Positions 16,914 to 25,454 of a DNA stretch of 44,764 bases are shown here, piece after piece; position 1 is the stretch's first letter; every line of letters starts with the position of its first letter. This stretch comes from Candidatus Poribacteria bacterium (lineage in GTDB: Bacteria > Poribacteria > WGA-4E > UBA9662). A program made the translations under genes and the position numbers. Below the pieces are notes generated by a model. It saw only the letters and a list, made by a program, of their open reading frames with translations. It searched no databases and was not told the DNA's origin. The DNA is taken from assembly GCA_012963885.1 (NCBI GenBank), contig DTUY01000281.1:1-44764 (forward strand). Direction: 5' to 3'.

Positions 16914-18014
16914 CTAAAAACTACCTGATATAGATATTCTTTGCGAACCACCAAGATCATGGGATTTAAATGCATAATCAGCGAAAATTCGTGCTTCTTT
17001 GAACCAGAGTCGGAATCCCACACCTGAAGAAATTCTACCGCCTCGACCACCGATGCGGAGCGCAATCAATTTAAAAAGCCAGAGTTCAGAACCGTAGTAC
17101 ACCAGCATTTCACTGTCTTGATCGGCTTTTAGATCTTTCTGCCGAGATTCCATATCTATACCAAGTACCAAGTGTCCAATTTGGCCCAGACCGAATGCGT
17201 ATGAACTACCGATTCGCAGTCGAGTTTTACGTGTGAAGGTTGGATTACTTGGCGTATTCCAAGTAATTTGTGTGCCAGTAGCATCCTGGATCATGACACC
17301 GATTCGAAAATGACTAATCGGTTGAAAAACCATACCAAGGTCAATTCCAAAACCGTTGCCAGAATTTTGAAAGATGGTCTGTCGCAAAATCTTGAGATTG
17401 CTACCAACAGATAGATTAGTACTTACTGCCCGTGCATATGAAACTAAGATTGCGTTGTCAGCATTACTGAAATATTCCGCAACAGTTGGACGATCAATGT
17501 AGAGTTCTCCCGGATCTTTCTCTCCGTTTGCATTTTTATCCTGAAAAGAACCGAGTTCTCCATCACCATTAACATCAATGAAGGTGGTTCTGGGAATCTC
17601 ATCAACACCCAGACGAATCCAACTTACACCCACACTTCCAATATCCTCGATTTGTTGTACATAATTGATAAAGCTGTATTGTACCAGTCCTTTATTCAAG
17701 AACCCACCCTGGCTAGATCTAAAACTGTCAGAATACATTGTAGAAAATGCGTGATCACCTGCTTCCGTTAACCCTGCCGGGTTCCAATATGCCGCCGTGG
17801 CGTCATCGGCAACAGACACAAACATACCTCCCATTCCCAAGGCTCGTGCTCCAACACCGTGACTCAGAAATTCGGCGGGGTGGTTACCTTCTTCTGCTAT
17901 CGTAAAGCAGACAGGAAGCAAGGCAAAAATAAGCATAAATCCAGCAAACTTGATAGCCACTTGACAATAAAACAAAGTTAAATTTGAACCTACTGTTAAC
18001 TCTTTATCTCGCAT
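16914..18014 (-). CDS. PorV/PorQ-like (UPF0164-type) outer-membrane beta-barrel protein
   Basis: This 366-residue protein has a signal segment (about 24-40), then 'GVGARALGMGGMFVSVADD' followed by 'AAYWNPAGL', the hallmark start of PorV/PorQ and FadL-like barrels. Alternating strands run to a final Phe, as in outer-membrane proteins recognised by BamA. A calcium-loop-like insert rich in Asp, Asn and Gly occurs at about 147-170 ('DVNGDGELG', then 'DKNANGEKDPGE'), resembling EF-hand or dockerin loops. It follows the DUF6785-like gene by 29 bp. It could serve as a porin or as a shuttle for surface proteins; no other type IX secretion gene is seen here. Confidence 0.78.
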   Translation of the reverse strand: MRDKELTVGSNLTLFYCQVAIKFAGFMLIFALLPVCFTIAEEGNHPAEFLSHGVGARALGMGGMFVSVADDATAAYWNPAGLTEAGDHAFSTMYSDSFRSSQGGFLNKGLVQYSFINYVQQIEDIGSVGVSWIRLGVDEIPRTTFIDVNGDGELGSFQDKNANGEKDPGELYIDRPTVAEYFSNADNAILVSYARAVSTNLSVGSNLKILRQTIFQNSGNGFGIDLGMVFQPISHFRIGVMIQDATGTQITWNTPSNPTFTRKTRLRIGSSYAFGLGQIGHLVLGIDMESRQKDLKADQDSEMLVYYGSELWLFKLIALRIGGRGGRISSGVGFRLWFKEARIFADYAFKSHDLGGSQRISISGSF

Positions 18015-18043
18015 AGAAAATCACATGACCTCTTAGTAATAAT

Positions 18044-19999
18044 TTAACCAGGGGCAAAATCATAAATCGGTTGTTGAATAATAACACTCAATACACTCCA
18101 AAATGCCCCCACACAATACTCGCCTAAAAGAACGCCAAAGAAAAACAACACCGCTTCACGATACAGGGCGACACCGCCAAATCTCAAGATAATCCATTTA
18201 AGGGTAGAACTTATCACCAAGCATGTCCAGAAATAGCCAACGCCACCTGTCATCGAAATAGCATATCCAGCGGGATGAAGGGGCCACCAGATAAATCGCA
18301 TTCGCATCAGCATTAGAATAAAAGTGAAGGCCATGCTGCCTGCCATGAACCCAACAGCGGGGATATCCGTTTCTTTGGGGTAAGTCAGCCTGGTATCCAG
18401 CCACTGGAAGATATAAGTCACATGCCCGATAGAAGGACCAATTCCTCCACCAGCGCCGGTGACAGCACCACCCAGGCGATAAAGTTCACTTATTGTAGCC
18501 CAAAAGGAAGCAATGGAGCCAAAGACTACCGCGATGATCATTGCTGTCACCAGCCGTTTGGTATTCATGCGGGTTCGCTCCGCCATTTTGAACGATTCAA
18601 GCTGGTGTGGCATAATATGCTCTCGATAACCACGACCACTAAAAAACCAAAAAAGCGTAAAAACAGTCAGGTTCTTTGGTCCAACTGCGCGTGTACCCAA
18701 CAGATTTATCAGAAACCGCTGTCCATTTACCCAACCGGCCATTTCATGAGCAGGAGGACCAATCTCTGCGCGAACCCTTGTGATAGCCAAGGACAATGCA
18801 AAAAAGAAAGCAAAATAAGGGAGAATGATCAGTAATGTCATCCCAGCTTTCAGACAGAACCAAATGATAAATGCGCTCGCCAAGATAATCAGCAAAATGG
18901 CCGTCCGGTAACGAATAGGCTCGGTGGAATCATCGATATCGCTCGATCTCCCCAAAACAACGTTTACTACATTTAGCAGATGTCTTCGTGTTATGACCAA
19001 TGCTGCGATGAAAATTGCCATCCACGCCCCAATAGATTGTTCATCAAAATATGGGTACGATGGCGGCATGCTGACCGCACTGGCAAAAACTCGCTGTAAT
19101 TTTTCGACAACGTAAAAGAACCAGATTGAAAATGAGAGATCAAGTGGCAGTAAAAACCCGAGTCCAATCACAAAAGGGTAAAGTGGAACGGTAATACCCC
19201 CAACGGCATTCCACGGTTTTTCCGTAAAGAATCTACCCCAGTTTCGCGTGTTGTGACGAACACTAAAATCTGGAAGAGATGGATAAAAGTATGCCAGACC
19301 ATGCCATATGTCCAGCACAGCAGCAATCATAAAACCGTACCATAGCACACGATTTTGAAAGAAACCGGAAGCACCTCCTCGATCTGTAATTGCCAACGGT
19401 AGCTGGATAATCGGATACGCCAGCTTTTCGTGTTCTGTCCACTGCTTACGAACAATCACGTTCATACAGATCATGATTATGCCAAGCGCAAGAATGAATA
19501 CTGTCCACCAAAGTGTTGGACCGACCCATGCATTCAGAATTTTAGAGGTGTAAAAGTTAGTATCACCCTCGTAAAACCCACGAATAATTTCTCTGTCAGT
19601 GACAACAAGGTGCCTTGGTATATGGGCGTGAAAAAGGGATGCCCAGTCATTTTCAGGTGTGGCAAACCAAAAGGCGTGGGGAATAGCCGGAATGGTAAGG
19701 GCAAGTGTATCATGGCCAGCAAGCCCAGATGCAATTGAGAGCATGGCATAGATGGTAATCATCTCAGCTTGTGTCAATGCTGCTCTCGGTGCGAACCTCT
19801 TCAGAAGGAGGTTAATCAGGATCAAACCGAACAGGTTAAGGACAACATTCCAAAACAGCGAGATGGTGGTGGGATGACCAGAGTGCCAGATACATTCGAC
19901 CTCAATGACCCAAAAAACGTTCAGCGGAATCAGCAGAAGTCCTATCAGGATTGACCGCCAAGTAACTGCTGTTTGATGGTGCTCATTTCTCTGGTTCAC
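18044..19999 (-). CDS. Large polytopic membrane protein, DUF6785/DUF6784-like
   Basis: This about 651-residue integral membrane protein has more than ten hydrophobic segments. The N-terminal half ('RAALTQAEMITIYAMLSIAS', 'EHEKLAYPIIQLPL') and the C-terminal part ('RMRFIWWPLHPAGYAIS') fit the DUF6785/DUF6784 family, which resembles oligopeptide transporters (OPT) and is frequent in Poribacteria, Planctomycetes and Armatimonadetes. Transport is likely but the substrate is unknown. A TTG at 20011 is in frame, but the GTG at 19999 has 'ggtgg' five bases upstream and is preferred. It begins a few bases after the membrane-fusion-protein gene, in the slot where an inner-membrane pump would normally be. 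Confidence 0.8.
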   Translation of the reverse strand: MNQRNEHHQTAVTWRSILIGLLLIPLNVFWVIEVECIWHSGHPTTISLFWNVVLNLFGLILINLLLKRFAPRAALTQAEMITIYAMLSIASGLAGHDTLALTIPAIPHAFWFATPENDWASLFHAHIPRHLVVTDREIIRGFYEGDTNFYTSKILNAWVGPTLWWTVFILALGIIMICMNVIVRKQWTEHEKLAYPIIQLPLAITDRGGASGFFQNRVLWYGFMIAAVLDIWHGLAYFYPSLPDFSVRHNTRNWGRFFTEKPWNAVGGITVPLYPFVIGLGFLLPLDLSFSIWFFYVVEKLQRVFASAVSMPPSYPYFDEQSIGAWMAIFIAALVITRRHLLNVVNVVLGRSSDIDDSTEPIRYRTAILLIILASAFIIWFCLKAGMTLLIILPYFAFFFALSLAITRVRAEIGPPAHEMAGWVNGQRFLINLLGTRAVGPKNLTVFTLFWFFSGRGYREHIMPHQLESFKMAERTRMNTKRLVTAMIIAVVFGSIASFWATISELYRLGGAVTGAGGGIGPSIGHVTYIFQWLDTRLTYPKETDIPAVGFMAGSMAFTFILMLMRMRFIWWPLHPAGYAISMTGGVGYFWTCLVISSTLKWIILRFGGVALYREAVLFFFGVLLGEYCVGAFWSVLSVIIQQPIYDFAPG

Positions 20000-20016
20000 A
20001 TATACCACCAATATAA

Positions 20017-21633
20017 TTAGCGATTCACAATTTTAACCTTGTCACCATCTCTTAGTGAATGCTGACCTGCTGTTACAACCTGTTCTCCACTTGAGAGACC
20101 ACTTCGTATTTCAACAATATCTCCCTTGGAGAGCCCCAATCCTATTTGTCTTTGCTTGCTAATACCAGAATCAATTATAAATACCGAATACTCACCTGAT
20201 ACAACGCTTCTGATAATAGCAGATCTGGATAATATAATGGCCCCTTTACGGATTTGGAGAGGTATCGTTACCTTTGAAAACATCCCCGGTTTGAGTCGCA
20301 GATCAGGGTTGCTAAGAACTATTTCTACTTTCGCAGATCTACTTGATATATCCAGAACGGGACTTATTTCAGAGATTCGGCCAGAAAATGGTTCATCCCA
20401 ACTATCCACATTGATGCTGACTTCACGTCCAACTTCAACTTTAGGCAGGTCCGATTCAATAACGTATACTACGGCCTTAACTGAGTGCATATCTACAATC
20501 TCGCATATAGATACCGCCGGAGTAACTATATTGCCAGGATCAAGATTAAGTTTTGAGATAATGCCTGCAATAGGGGCAATGATTGTTGCGTATGAGAGCA
20601 TTTTCTTGGCTAGGTCGGCAGAAGCTTGGGCTTGAATTACCAATGTCTCAGCAGACGCAATTTCAGCCTCCCAGCTTTTGGCGTTCTCTAGAGCTTCAAC
20701 TGACTGCAAATTTGCCCGTGCGCTTTCAACCTGCGATTGCATCAGAGAGATGTCCTTTTCCCATGTTTTTGTCTCGTTGGATAATCGTGCTAGTCTAACC
20801 GCTGCTTCGGCTTGTTTCACCTGTGCTCCAACCGCCCGGATGTCTTCCTCCTGAGGGCCTCTATCAATAAGTTTTTTCTGCTCAATCACAGCATCGTACT
20901 GCGCCTTGGAAATACCAAGCTGTGCCTGAACATTATCAAAAGATTGAGCACTGATGGCACCATCATCGAAAAGGGGCCTCATGCGATTATAGTTGCTCTG
21001 AATGTTGGTCAGGTTCGCTTTTGCCTGGTCAACAGCAGCTTGGGCTCGTTTTTTATCCTCTTCCCGTGTACCACCTCGAATCTTTTCAAAATTTGCTTGA
21101 AGAGAAGCCAAACCTGCTTCGGCTTGTTCGATTTTTGATAATGTCTGTTTTTGAGATAGATCTAAAACCTGCTGAAGCTCGGTTTCGGCCGCAGATAATT
21201 GTGATCGGGCTTGCGCAACCTGCGCAGAGATACGAATTTTTGCTAGTTTTTGAGCTTGAGTATATTTTATCTCAGCAGCGTGATACGCAGCTTGTGCTTG
21301 AAGGAGACGCAACTTCAATTCTTCACTCTCAATAACCGCAACTACTTCTCCTTTTGTAACGAACTGCCCTTCACTAACAAGCACTTCAATAATTTCACCC
21401 ACTACTTGTGACACAACAACCACTTGCGAATTAGCTTTAATTGATCCGGATAGCTCAAGTTCCGATTGGATATTACCTTTCTCCACCTTCGTGACTTCAA
21501 CCGGTTTGACGTTTTCAGTTACGGAGCCTGATTCAGCCTGATTCTTTGAACTAAGCTCACCTGGTTTTTGACATCCAATACCAAACCAAATGAATAATAT
21601 GATAAAATAGGAGATGTAATTTCCTCTCATCAT
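20017..21633 (-). CDS. Periplasmic adaptor (membrane fusion) protein, HlyD/RND type
   Basis: Membrane fusion proteins bridge an inner-membrane pump and a TolC-type channel. From the ATG at 21633 the protein has 538 residues. It has a short signal with a possible lipid-attachment Cys at residue 21 (the lipobox is imperfect), a biotinyl-lipoyl half-domain ('SEGQFVTKGEVVAVIES'), and an unusually long Ala/Gln-rich coiled-coil hairpin of about 230 residues. The second lipoyl half ('IIAPIAGIISKLNLDPG') and the beta-barrel with the membrane-proximal end complete it. A GTG at 21648 is an alternative start. It follows the TolC-like gene. No RND or ABC pump gene is next to it. Confidence 0.9.
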   Translation of the reverse strand: MMRGNYISYFIILFIWFGIGCQKPGELSSKNQAESGSVTENVKPVEVTKVEKGNIQSELELSGSIKANSQVVVVSQVVGEIIEVLVSEGQFVTKGEVVAVIESEELKLRLLQAQAAYHAAEIKYTQAQKLAKIRISAQVAQARSQLSAAETELQQVLDLSQKQTLSKIEQAEAGLASLQANFEKIRGGTREEDKKRAQAAVDQAKANLTNIQSNYNRMRPLFDDGAISAQSFDNVQAQLGISKAQYDAVIEQKKLIDRGPQEEDIRAVGAQVKQAEAAVRLARLSNETKTWEKDISLMQSQVESARANLQSVEALENAKSWEAEIASAETLVIQAQASADLAKKMLSYATIIAPIAGIISKLNLDPGNIVTPAVSICEIVDMHSVKAVVYVIESDLPKVEVGREVSINVDSWDEPFSGRISEISPVLDISSRSAKVEIVLSNPDLRLKPGMFSKVTIPLQIRKGAIILSRSAIIRSVVSGEYSVFIIDSGISKQRQIGLGLSKGDIVEIRSGLSSGEQVVTAGQHSLRDGDKVKIVNR

Positions 21634-21701
21634 TATTTGAATACTCACAATTAATTGTTTAAATTCTCAGAAATCACTACCAGTTGGAATGATACCATAA
21701 A

Positions 21702-23036
21702 CTATCCCTCATTTTTTTCGATTGCTGTACCAACAGCTTTTTGGAGGTTTGCGTATCCAACAGCATAATCACGCAATGATAGGAGACGACTAATTTTTGC
21801 CTGTGTAAGCGCCAGTTGAGCATCTGTCAACTGGACACTTGTAATTAACCCATTTTCATATTGCAAATTTGCCAGTCGAACTCCTTCTTTAGCCTGCTCG
21901 ATAGTTTCCTTCTGCACCTCAATCAGTGTTTGCACTTCCATTAATTTCAGACAGGCAGAACGTACTTCAAATTTAATAAGATCATGAGTTTGTTCTTCTT
22001 GCAATGCGAGTTGTTCTACATTCAATTCAGCTCGCTGTACTAGTGCTTTAGTTACCAAACCATCAAATATAGGGTAATTCAGCGAAAGACCAATGTTCCA
22101 TACCCGGTTCATTTTAGACAGCTTTTCGTTCTCATCAAGTTGATAATTAGAAAAAAGTGAGAGACTAGGTCGAGCATTCGTTTTTACCCTCGCAACTTCT
22201 TTTTCACTTATCTGTCTGACATAATTCAGTCGATTAAGTTCCGATCGGTTTTTAGTTGCTGTCTGTATTAATTGATCAAGATCCAATTTGATTGTTGGCA
22301 AATTAAAATCCCCTTGAATTCCAATTGCATCTTGTTGGTCAATATTCAATAGATTCTTAAATGCATCTTTAGCGGTCAGAATTGCATTTTTGGCACGGAT
22401 GAGTTCTGATTTAGCATTTGCAAGTTGTACCTTGGCACGAAGTACATCAAAATTGGTTGATGTCCCGGAATCAAATAGTTTCTGCGATATGCTCAGTTGC
22501 TGTTCGGCCAAATCAACCACACTTTGCGATACTTTAACGAACTCCATAGTGGCCAGTAAACCATAAAAGGCCTGAGCCACGTCAAAGTTCAATTGGTTCC
22601 GCTGCGCCTTAAGCTCTTCCTCTGCAACTTGAACATTCAGTTTGACACTTTGATAGGTATACAGGTGGCGACCTGAGGCAAAAAGTGGTTGTCTAAAAGC
22701 CAGGCCGGCTTGAAAATTACGATGTGCGCCGAAAGTTACTTCAACCGGTTCAGCTCCGGGTAAAAACGGAGGAAGTACGTTTTTGGCCAATTCACCGAAA
22801 TAAGTGTAGTTTCCTGTAAAACTGATGGATGGTAAGGCAAAAGGTTTTGCAATACGCTCTTCTTTCTTGACTTGCTTCAGTTTCTTTTTGACAGATCGGA
22901 TTTGTAGGTTATTTTTTTCTGCCAACTGGATGCTTTCTTCAAGAGTAAAAATGGTGGCGATATCCTGTGCAAACGCAGTTGAAGTACACAGTAATATTAA
23001 AAAAAACAAAACCAGCAAAGAATTAAGAGAAAACAC
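21702..23036 (-). CDS. TolC-family outer-membrane channel protein
   Basis: A 444-residue outer-membrane efflux protein with a signal peptide cleaved near 'AFA' (23). It then has the internally duplicated TolC pattern of long helices: 'TLEESIQLAEKNNLQI' opens the first repeat, and 'NYPIFDGL' with 'LQYENGLITSVQLTDAQLAL' marks the second. The start is a GTG, supported by 'agggtgag' a few bases upstream. It probably works with the adaptor encoded just downstream. Together they need an inner-membrane transporter, which is either the neighbouring DUF6785-like protein or encoded elsewhere. Confidence 0.92.
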   Translation of the reverse strand: MFSLNSLLVLFFLILLCTSTAFAQDIATIFTLEESIQLAEKNNLQIRSVKKKLKQVKKEERIAKPFALPSISFTGNYTYFGELAKNVLPPFLPGAEPVEVTFGAHRNFQAGLAFRQPLFASGRHLYTYQSVKLNVQVAEEELKAQRNQLNFDVAQAFYGLLATMEFVKVSQSVVDLAEQQLSISQKLFDSGTSTNFDVLRAKVQLANAKSELIRAKNAILTAKDAFKNLLNIDQQDAIGIQGDFNLPTIKLDLDQLIQTATKNRSELNRLNYVRQISEKEVARVKTNARPSLSLFSNYQLDENEKLSKMNRVWNIGLSLNYPIFDGLVTKALVQRAELNVEQLALQEEQTHDLIKFEVRSACLKLMEVQTLIEVQKETIEQAKEGVRLANLQYENGLITSVQLTDAQLALTQAKISRLLSLRDYAVGYANLQKAVGTAIEKNEG

Positions 23037-23168
23037 TTTAACTCACCCTAGAAATACGAAAGGGAATAAGCATCGGGAAACAGCTTTAAGTTAGCCAGAA
23101 AACCAATCAAAGCCAAAAACCGAGTACTTACTCCCAATCCTGTTTTTCAGTAGGCGCAAGATTTAAAA

Positions 23169-25085
23169 TTATCGCGTTGCAATAATTGTTCCCCACGCAC
23201 CAACTGCCCAGAATGTACCGTCTTCAGATTGAGCAATATCGGACAGGTTGTTTGTTGTCGGACTCCCCTGCATAAGCCAAGTGGCACCACCATCTTTCGT
23301 TTGCAGTATTACACCATTATCGCCAATAACCCAGCCTTTTTCGGCATCAGCGAAAGTAACACCATGTAGATTTTCGTCAGTCGGAGCAATTTGCCGTGTC
23401 CAAGTAGAACCACCATCCTTAGTAGCATAAATCGCGCCTTGGCTGCCAACAACCCAGGCAATATCAGCGTCAAGCGCAAAAACGGATCTCAGTTCTTCAG
23501 AACAACCGTATTGCGCTTGCCACATCTTACCACCATCGGTTGTTTTGGCAATCGCCCCACCAGCGCCAACAGTCCAACCAGTATTTGTGCCTACGAAGTA
23601 CACACCGAACAAATTGCTAAAATCGATTTGCGGATCATTAGTTGACTGTCCTAACCAAGTTTTACCTCCATTGCTAGTGTGAGCGATCTTGCCCATCTCT
23701 CCAACTCCCCAACCATGAGTTGGAGTTGGAAAATGAAGGTTGTAGAAACCAAGGGCGCTTTTCCAACTTGTCATCGGATCATCAAAAACAATTCGTTCGA
23801 CTGTTCCATGACCTTCATCGCTAGGGTCGTTGACCATCTGCCAACTGTCACCGCCATCAGATGTCTCAAGCAATGTGGCGTTACTGCCGACAACATAACC
23901 CTGAATTGGTGAGACAAAACCAATACCGAACAACTCAAACACATTTCCGCTGTTTTGTTCGGACCAAGTTTTACCGCCGTCACCTGTGCTTAAAATAGTT
24001 CCTGATAGTCCAACCACCCATGCCTTATTGGCATCAATGAAGGTGATCTTTTTCAAGTCGGCATTGCTTGAAATGACATCCCAAGATTCACCACCATCGG
24101 AACTATGAAGGATGGTGCTGTAATCTCCAACAATCCACGCTTCTTTTTCTGAAACCATGTAAACTGCATTCAGTTTGTTCGGTGCGGGACGAGGGTTCAA
24201 TGCGGTCCATATTGCTCCCGCATCAACCGTTCGTAGTATCACCCCGAACTCAGCTGCAGCAAGACCAAGATTCTGGTTAGCAAAGTGGATACCCCAGATG
24301 GGTTCGGGCATTCCGTTTGAATGAGGCACATTACTGTCTTCCGTTCGATCTTCCCAACTTTCCCCACCATCTATGGTATGGATCAAGGCACCATTTCCGC
24401 CCGCTGCCCAGCCAACTTTATTTGTAAGCATACAGAGAGACGATAGACTTGAAGCAGTTTTTCCTTTTAGGTCTACCCATGTCACTCCACCATCTATGGA
24501 GTGAATAACAGTACCAGCTTTACCAACAGCCCAACCTTCTGTTAGGCTATCGAAATGTACACTCAATAAAGAATTATTCGTTGTATCCTTATTATTTTGT
24601 TTTGTCCAACTGCGTCCACCATTGTCTGTTACCATAATAAGTCCCCCTTCACCTGTTAACCAGCCATGTTTTTCATCAACAAATGACACAGCTTGCAAAA
24701 CGGTGAAAGTTCCCGTTGTTAATTTTTGCCAAGTAGATCCGCCATCAACAGTTTTTAGGATAGTACCATTTTCACCAACAACCCAGCCAACCTTGGGTGA
24801 AATGAAACGGACTTTGAGCAATTCGACTTTAAAAGGCAATGGTTGATTAGGTTGATCAATCCAATTTTCCCCACCATCACTTGTATGTAAGATTGTCGAG
24901 TTCGATCCAACAATCCATCCATGAGAACTATCAACAAAGAAAACATCGTTCAAGTTGGATTGCCATTTCGATCCTCGTACGAGACTCCAATTCCCTTGGG
25001 CATGAATAATGTTCACTAAACTAAGCAACAAAAAAACTATTGAACATATCGTGAATGTAACACCTATTCCCTTTCCCAATCTCAA
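23169..25085 (-). CDS. Secreted YCF48/BNR-repeat beta-propeller protein
   Basis: A 638-residue exported protein with a signal peptide ending near 'IIHA' (29) and at least thirteen copies of an about 45-residue repeat. Each has the pattern 'GW.VG..GTIL.T.DGG..W', as in YCF48/HCF136 photosystem II assembly factors and related bacterial propellers. The first motif is 'TSDGGENW' and the last 'TKDGGATW'. The number of motifs suggests two propellers in tandem or one very large one. Photosynthesis is not implied, since the family is common in non-phototrophs as a binding scaffold. The start is a TTG with a good 'aggag' six bases upstream; no ATG is available. It lies 132 bp before the TolC-like gene. 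Confidence 0.88.
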   Translation of the reverse strand: MRLGKGIGVTFTICSIVFLLLSLVNIIHAQGNWSLVRGSKWQSNLNDVFFVDSSHGWIVGSNSTILHTSDGGENWIDQPNQPLPFKVELLKVRFISPKVGWVVGENGTILKTVDGGSTWQKLTTGTFTVLQAVSFVDEKHGWLTGEGGLIMVTDNGGRSWTKQNNKDTTNNSLLSVHFDSLTEGWAVGKAGTVIHSIDGGVTWVDLKGKTASSLSSLCMLTNKVGWAAGGNGALIHTIDGGESWEDRTEDSNVPHSNGMPEPIWGIHFANQNLGLAAAEFGVILRTVDAGAIWTALNPRPAPNKLNAVYMVSEKEAWIVGDYSTILHSSDGGESWDVISSNADLKKITFIDANKAWVVGLSGTILSTGDGGKTWSEQNSGNVFELFGIGFVSPIQGYVVGSNATLLETSDGGDSWQMVNDPSDEGHGTVERIVFDDPMTSWKSALGFYNLHFPTPTHGWGVGEMGKIAHTSNGGKTWLGQSTNDPQIDFSNLFGVYFVGTNTGWTVGAGGAIAKTTDGGKMWQAQYGCSEELRSVFALDADIAWVVGSQGAIYATKDGGSTWTRQIAPTDENLHGVTFADAEKGWVIGDNGVILQTKDGGATWLMQGSPTTNNLSDIAQSEDGTFWAVGAWGTIIATR

Positions 25086-25169
25086 CTTATTCTCCTATTT
25101 CTTTATTTTAGTAAGACAAGCAAATCCATGTAAGAAAGCATGTTAAATTTCGAGTAACTATGTTAGAAA

Positions 25170-25199
25170 ATTATACTATTTCACAAGAAACCTAGTCAA
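25170..25199 (-). promoter_or_regulatory. Putative sigma-70 promoter for the YCF48-like gene
   Basis: On the minus strand TTGACT (25199-25194) and TATAAT (25175-25170) are separated by 18 bp. The start codon is about 78 nt downstream of the expected transcription start. The spacing and quality match the promoter before rho. Confidence 0.6.
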
Positions 25200-25211
25200 G
25201 CGGATTTCGCT

Positions 25212-25245
25212 CCTACTCTGCATTGTGCGACCCCATCAGAGTAGG
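25212..25245. terminator. 9-bp perfect stem-loop, possible terminator of the decayed GH5 gene
   Basis: 'cctactctg' (25212-25220) and 'cagagtagg' (25237-25245) can form a 9-bp stem with a 16-nt loop. It lies past the end of the GH5 pseudogene and just upstream of the promoter of the next gene. There is no T-tract, so an intrinsic terminator is only one reading. The rest of 25246-25454 holds nothing I can identify. Confidence 0.35.
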
Positions 25246-25454
25246 ATAATTCCGCACATCCCGTTACAAGCAAACATCCACCAATTCCAGATGATAGCCA
25301 TTGGTGCCAATTTGTAAACATGAATCTAAATAGTGGCAGAAATCCATCATTAACGAAAATGTCCACCAGAACCTTATGGTTCTTTGCAACCGTGTTCTGC
25401 CCAATCAGAACCATACTTCGAAGGATCTTTAAATGGGCAGGCAAAATCACCTAT

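Noticed and set aside
16814-17065. Alternative 83-residue minus-strand ORF overlapping the PorV-like gene and the small hypothetical gene
   Set aside because: It overlaps the well-supported PorV-like coding region in another frame and shows no family similarity.
25196-25450. 84-residue minus-strand ORF between the GH5 pseudogene and the YCF48-like gene
   Set aside because: No recognisable domain, and it overlaps a stem-loop.
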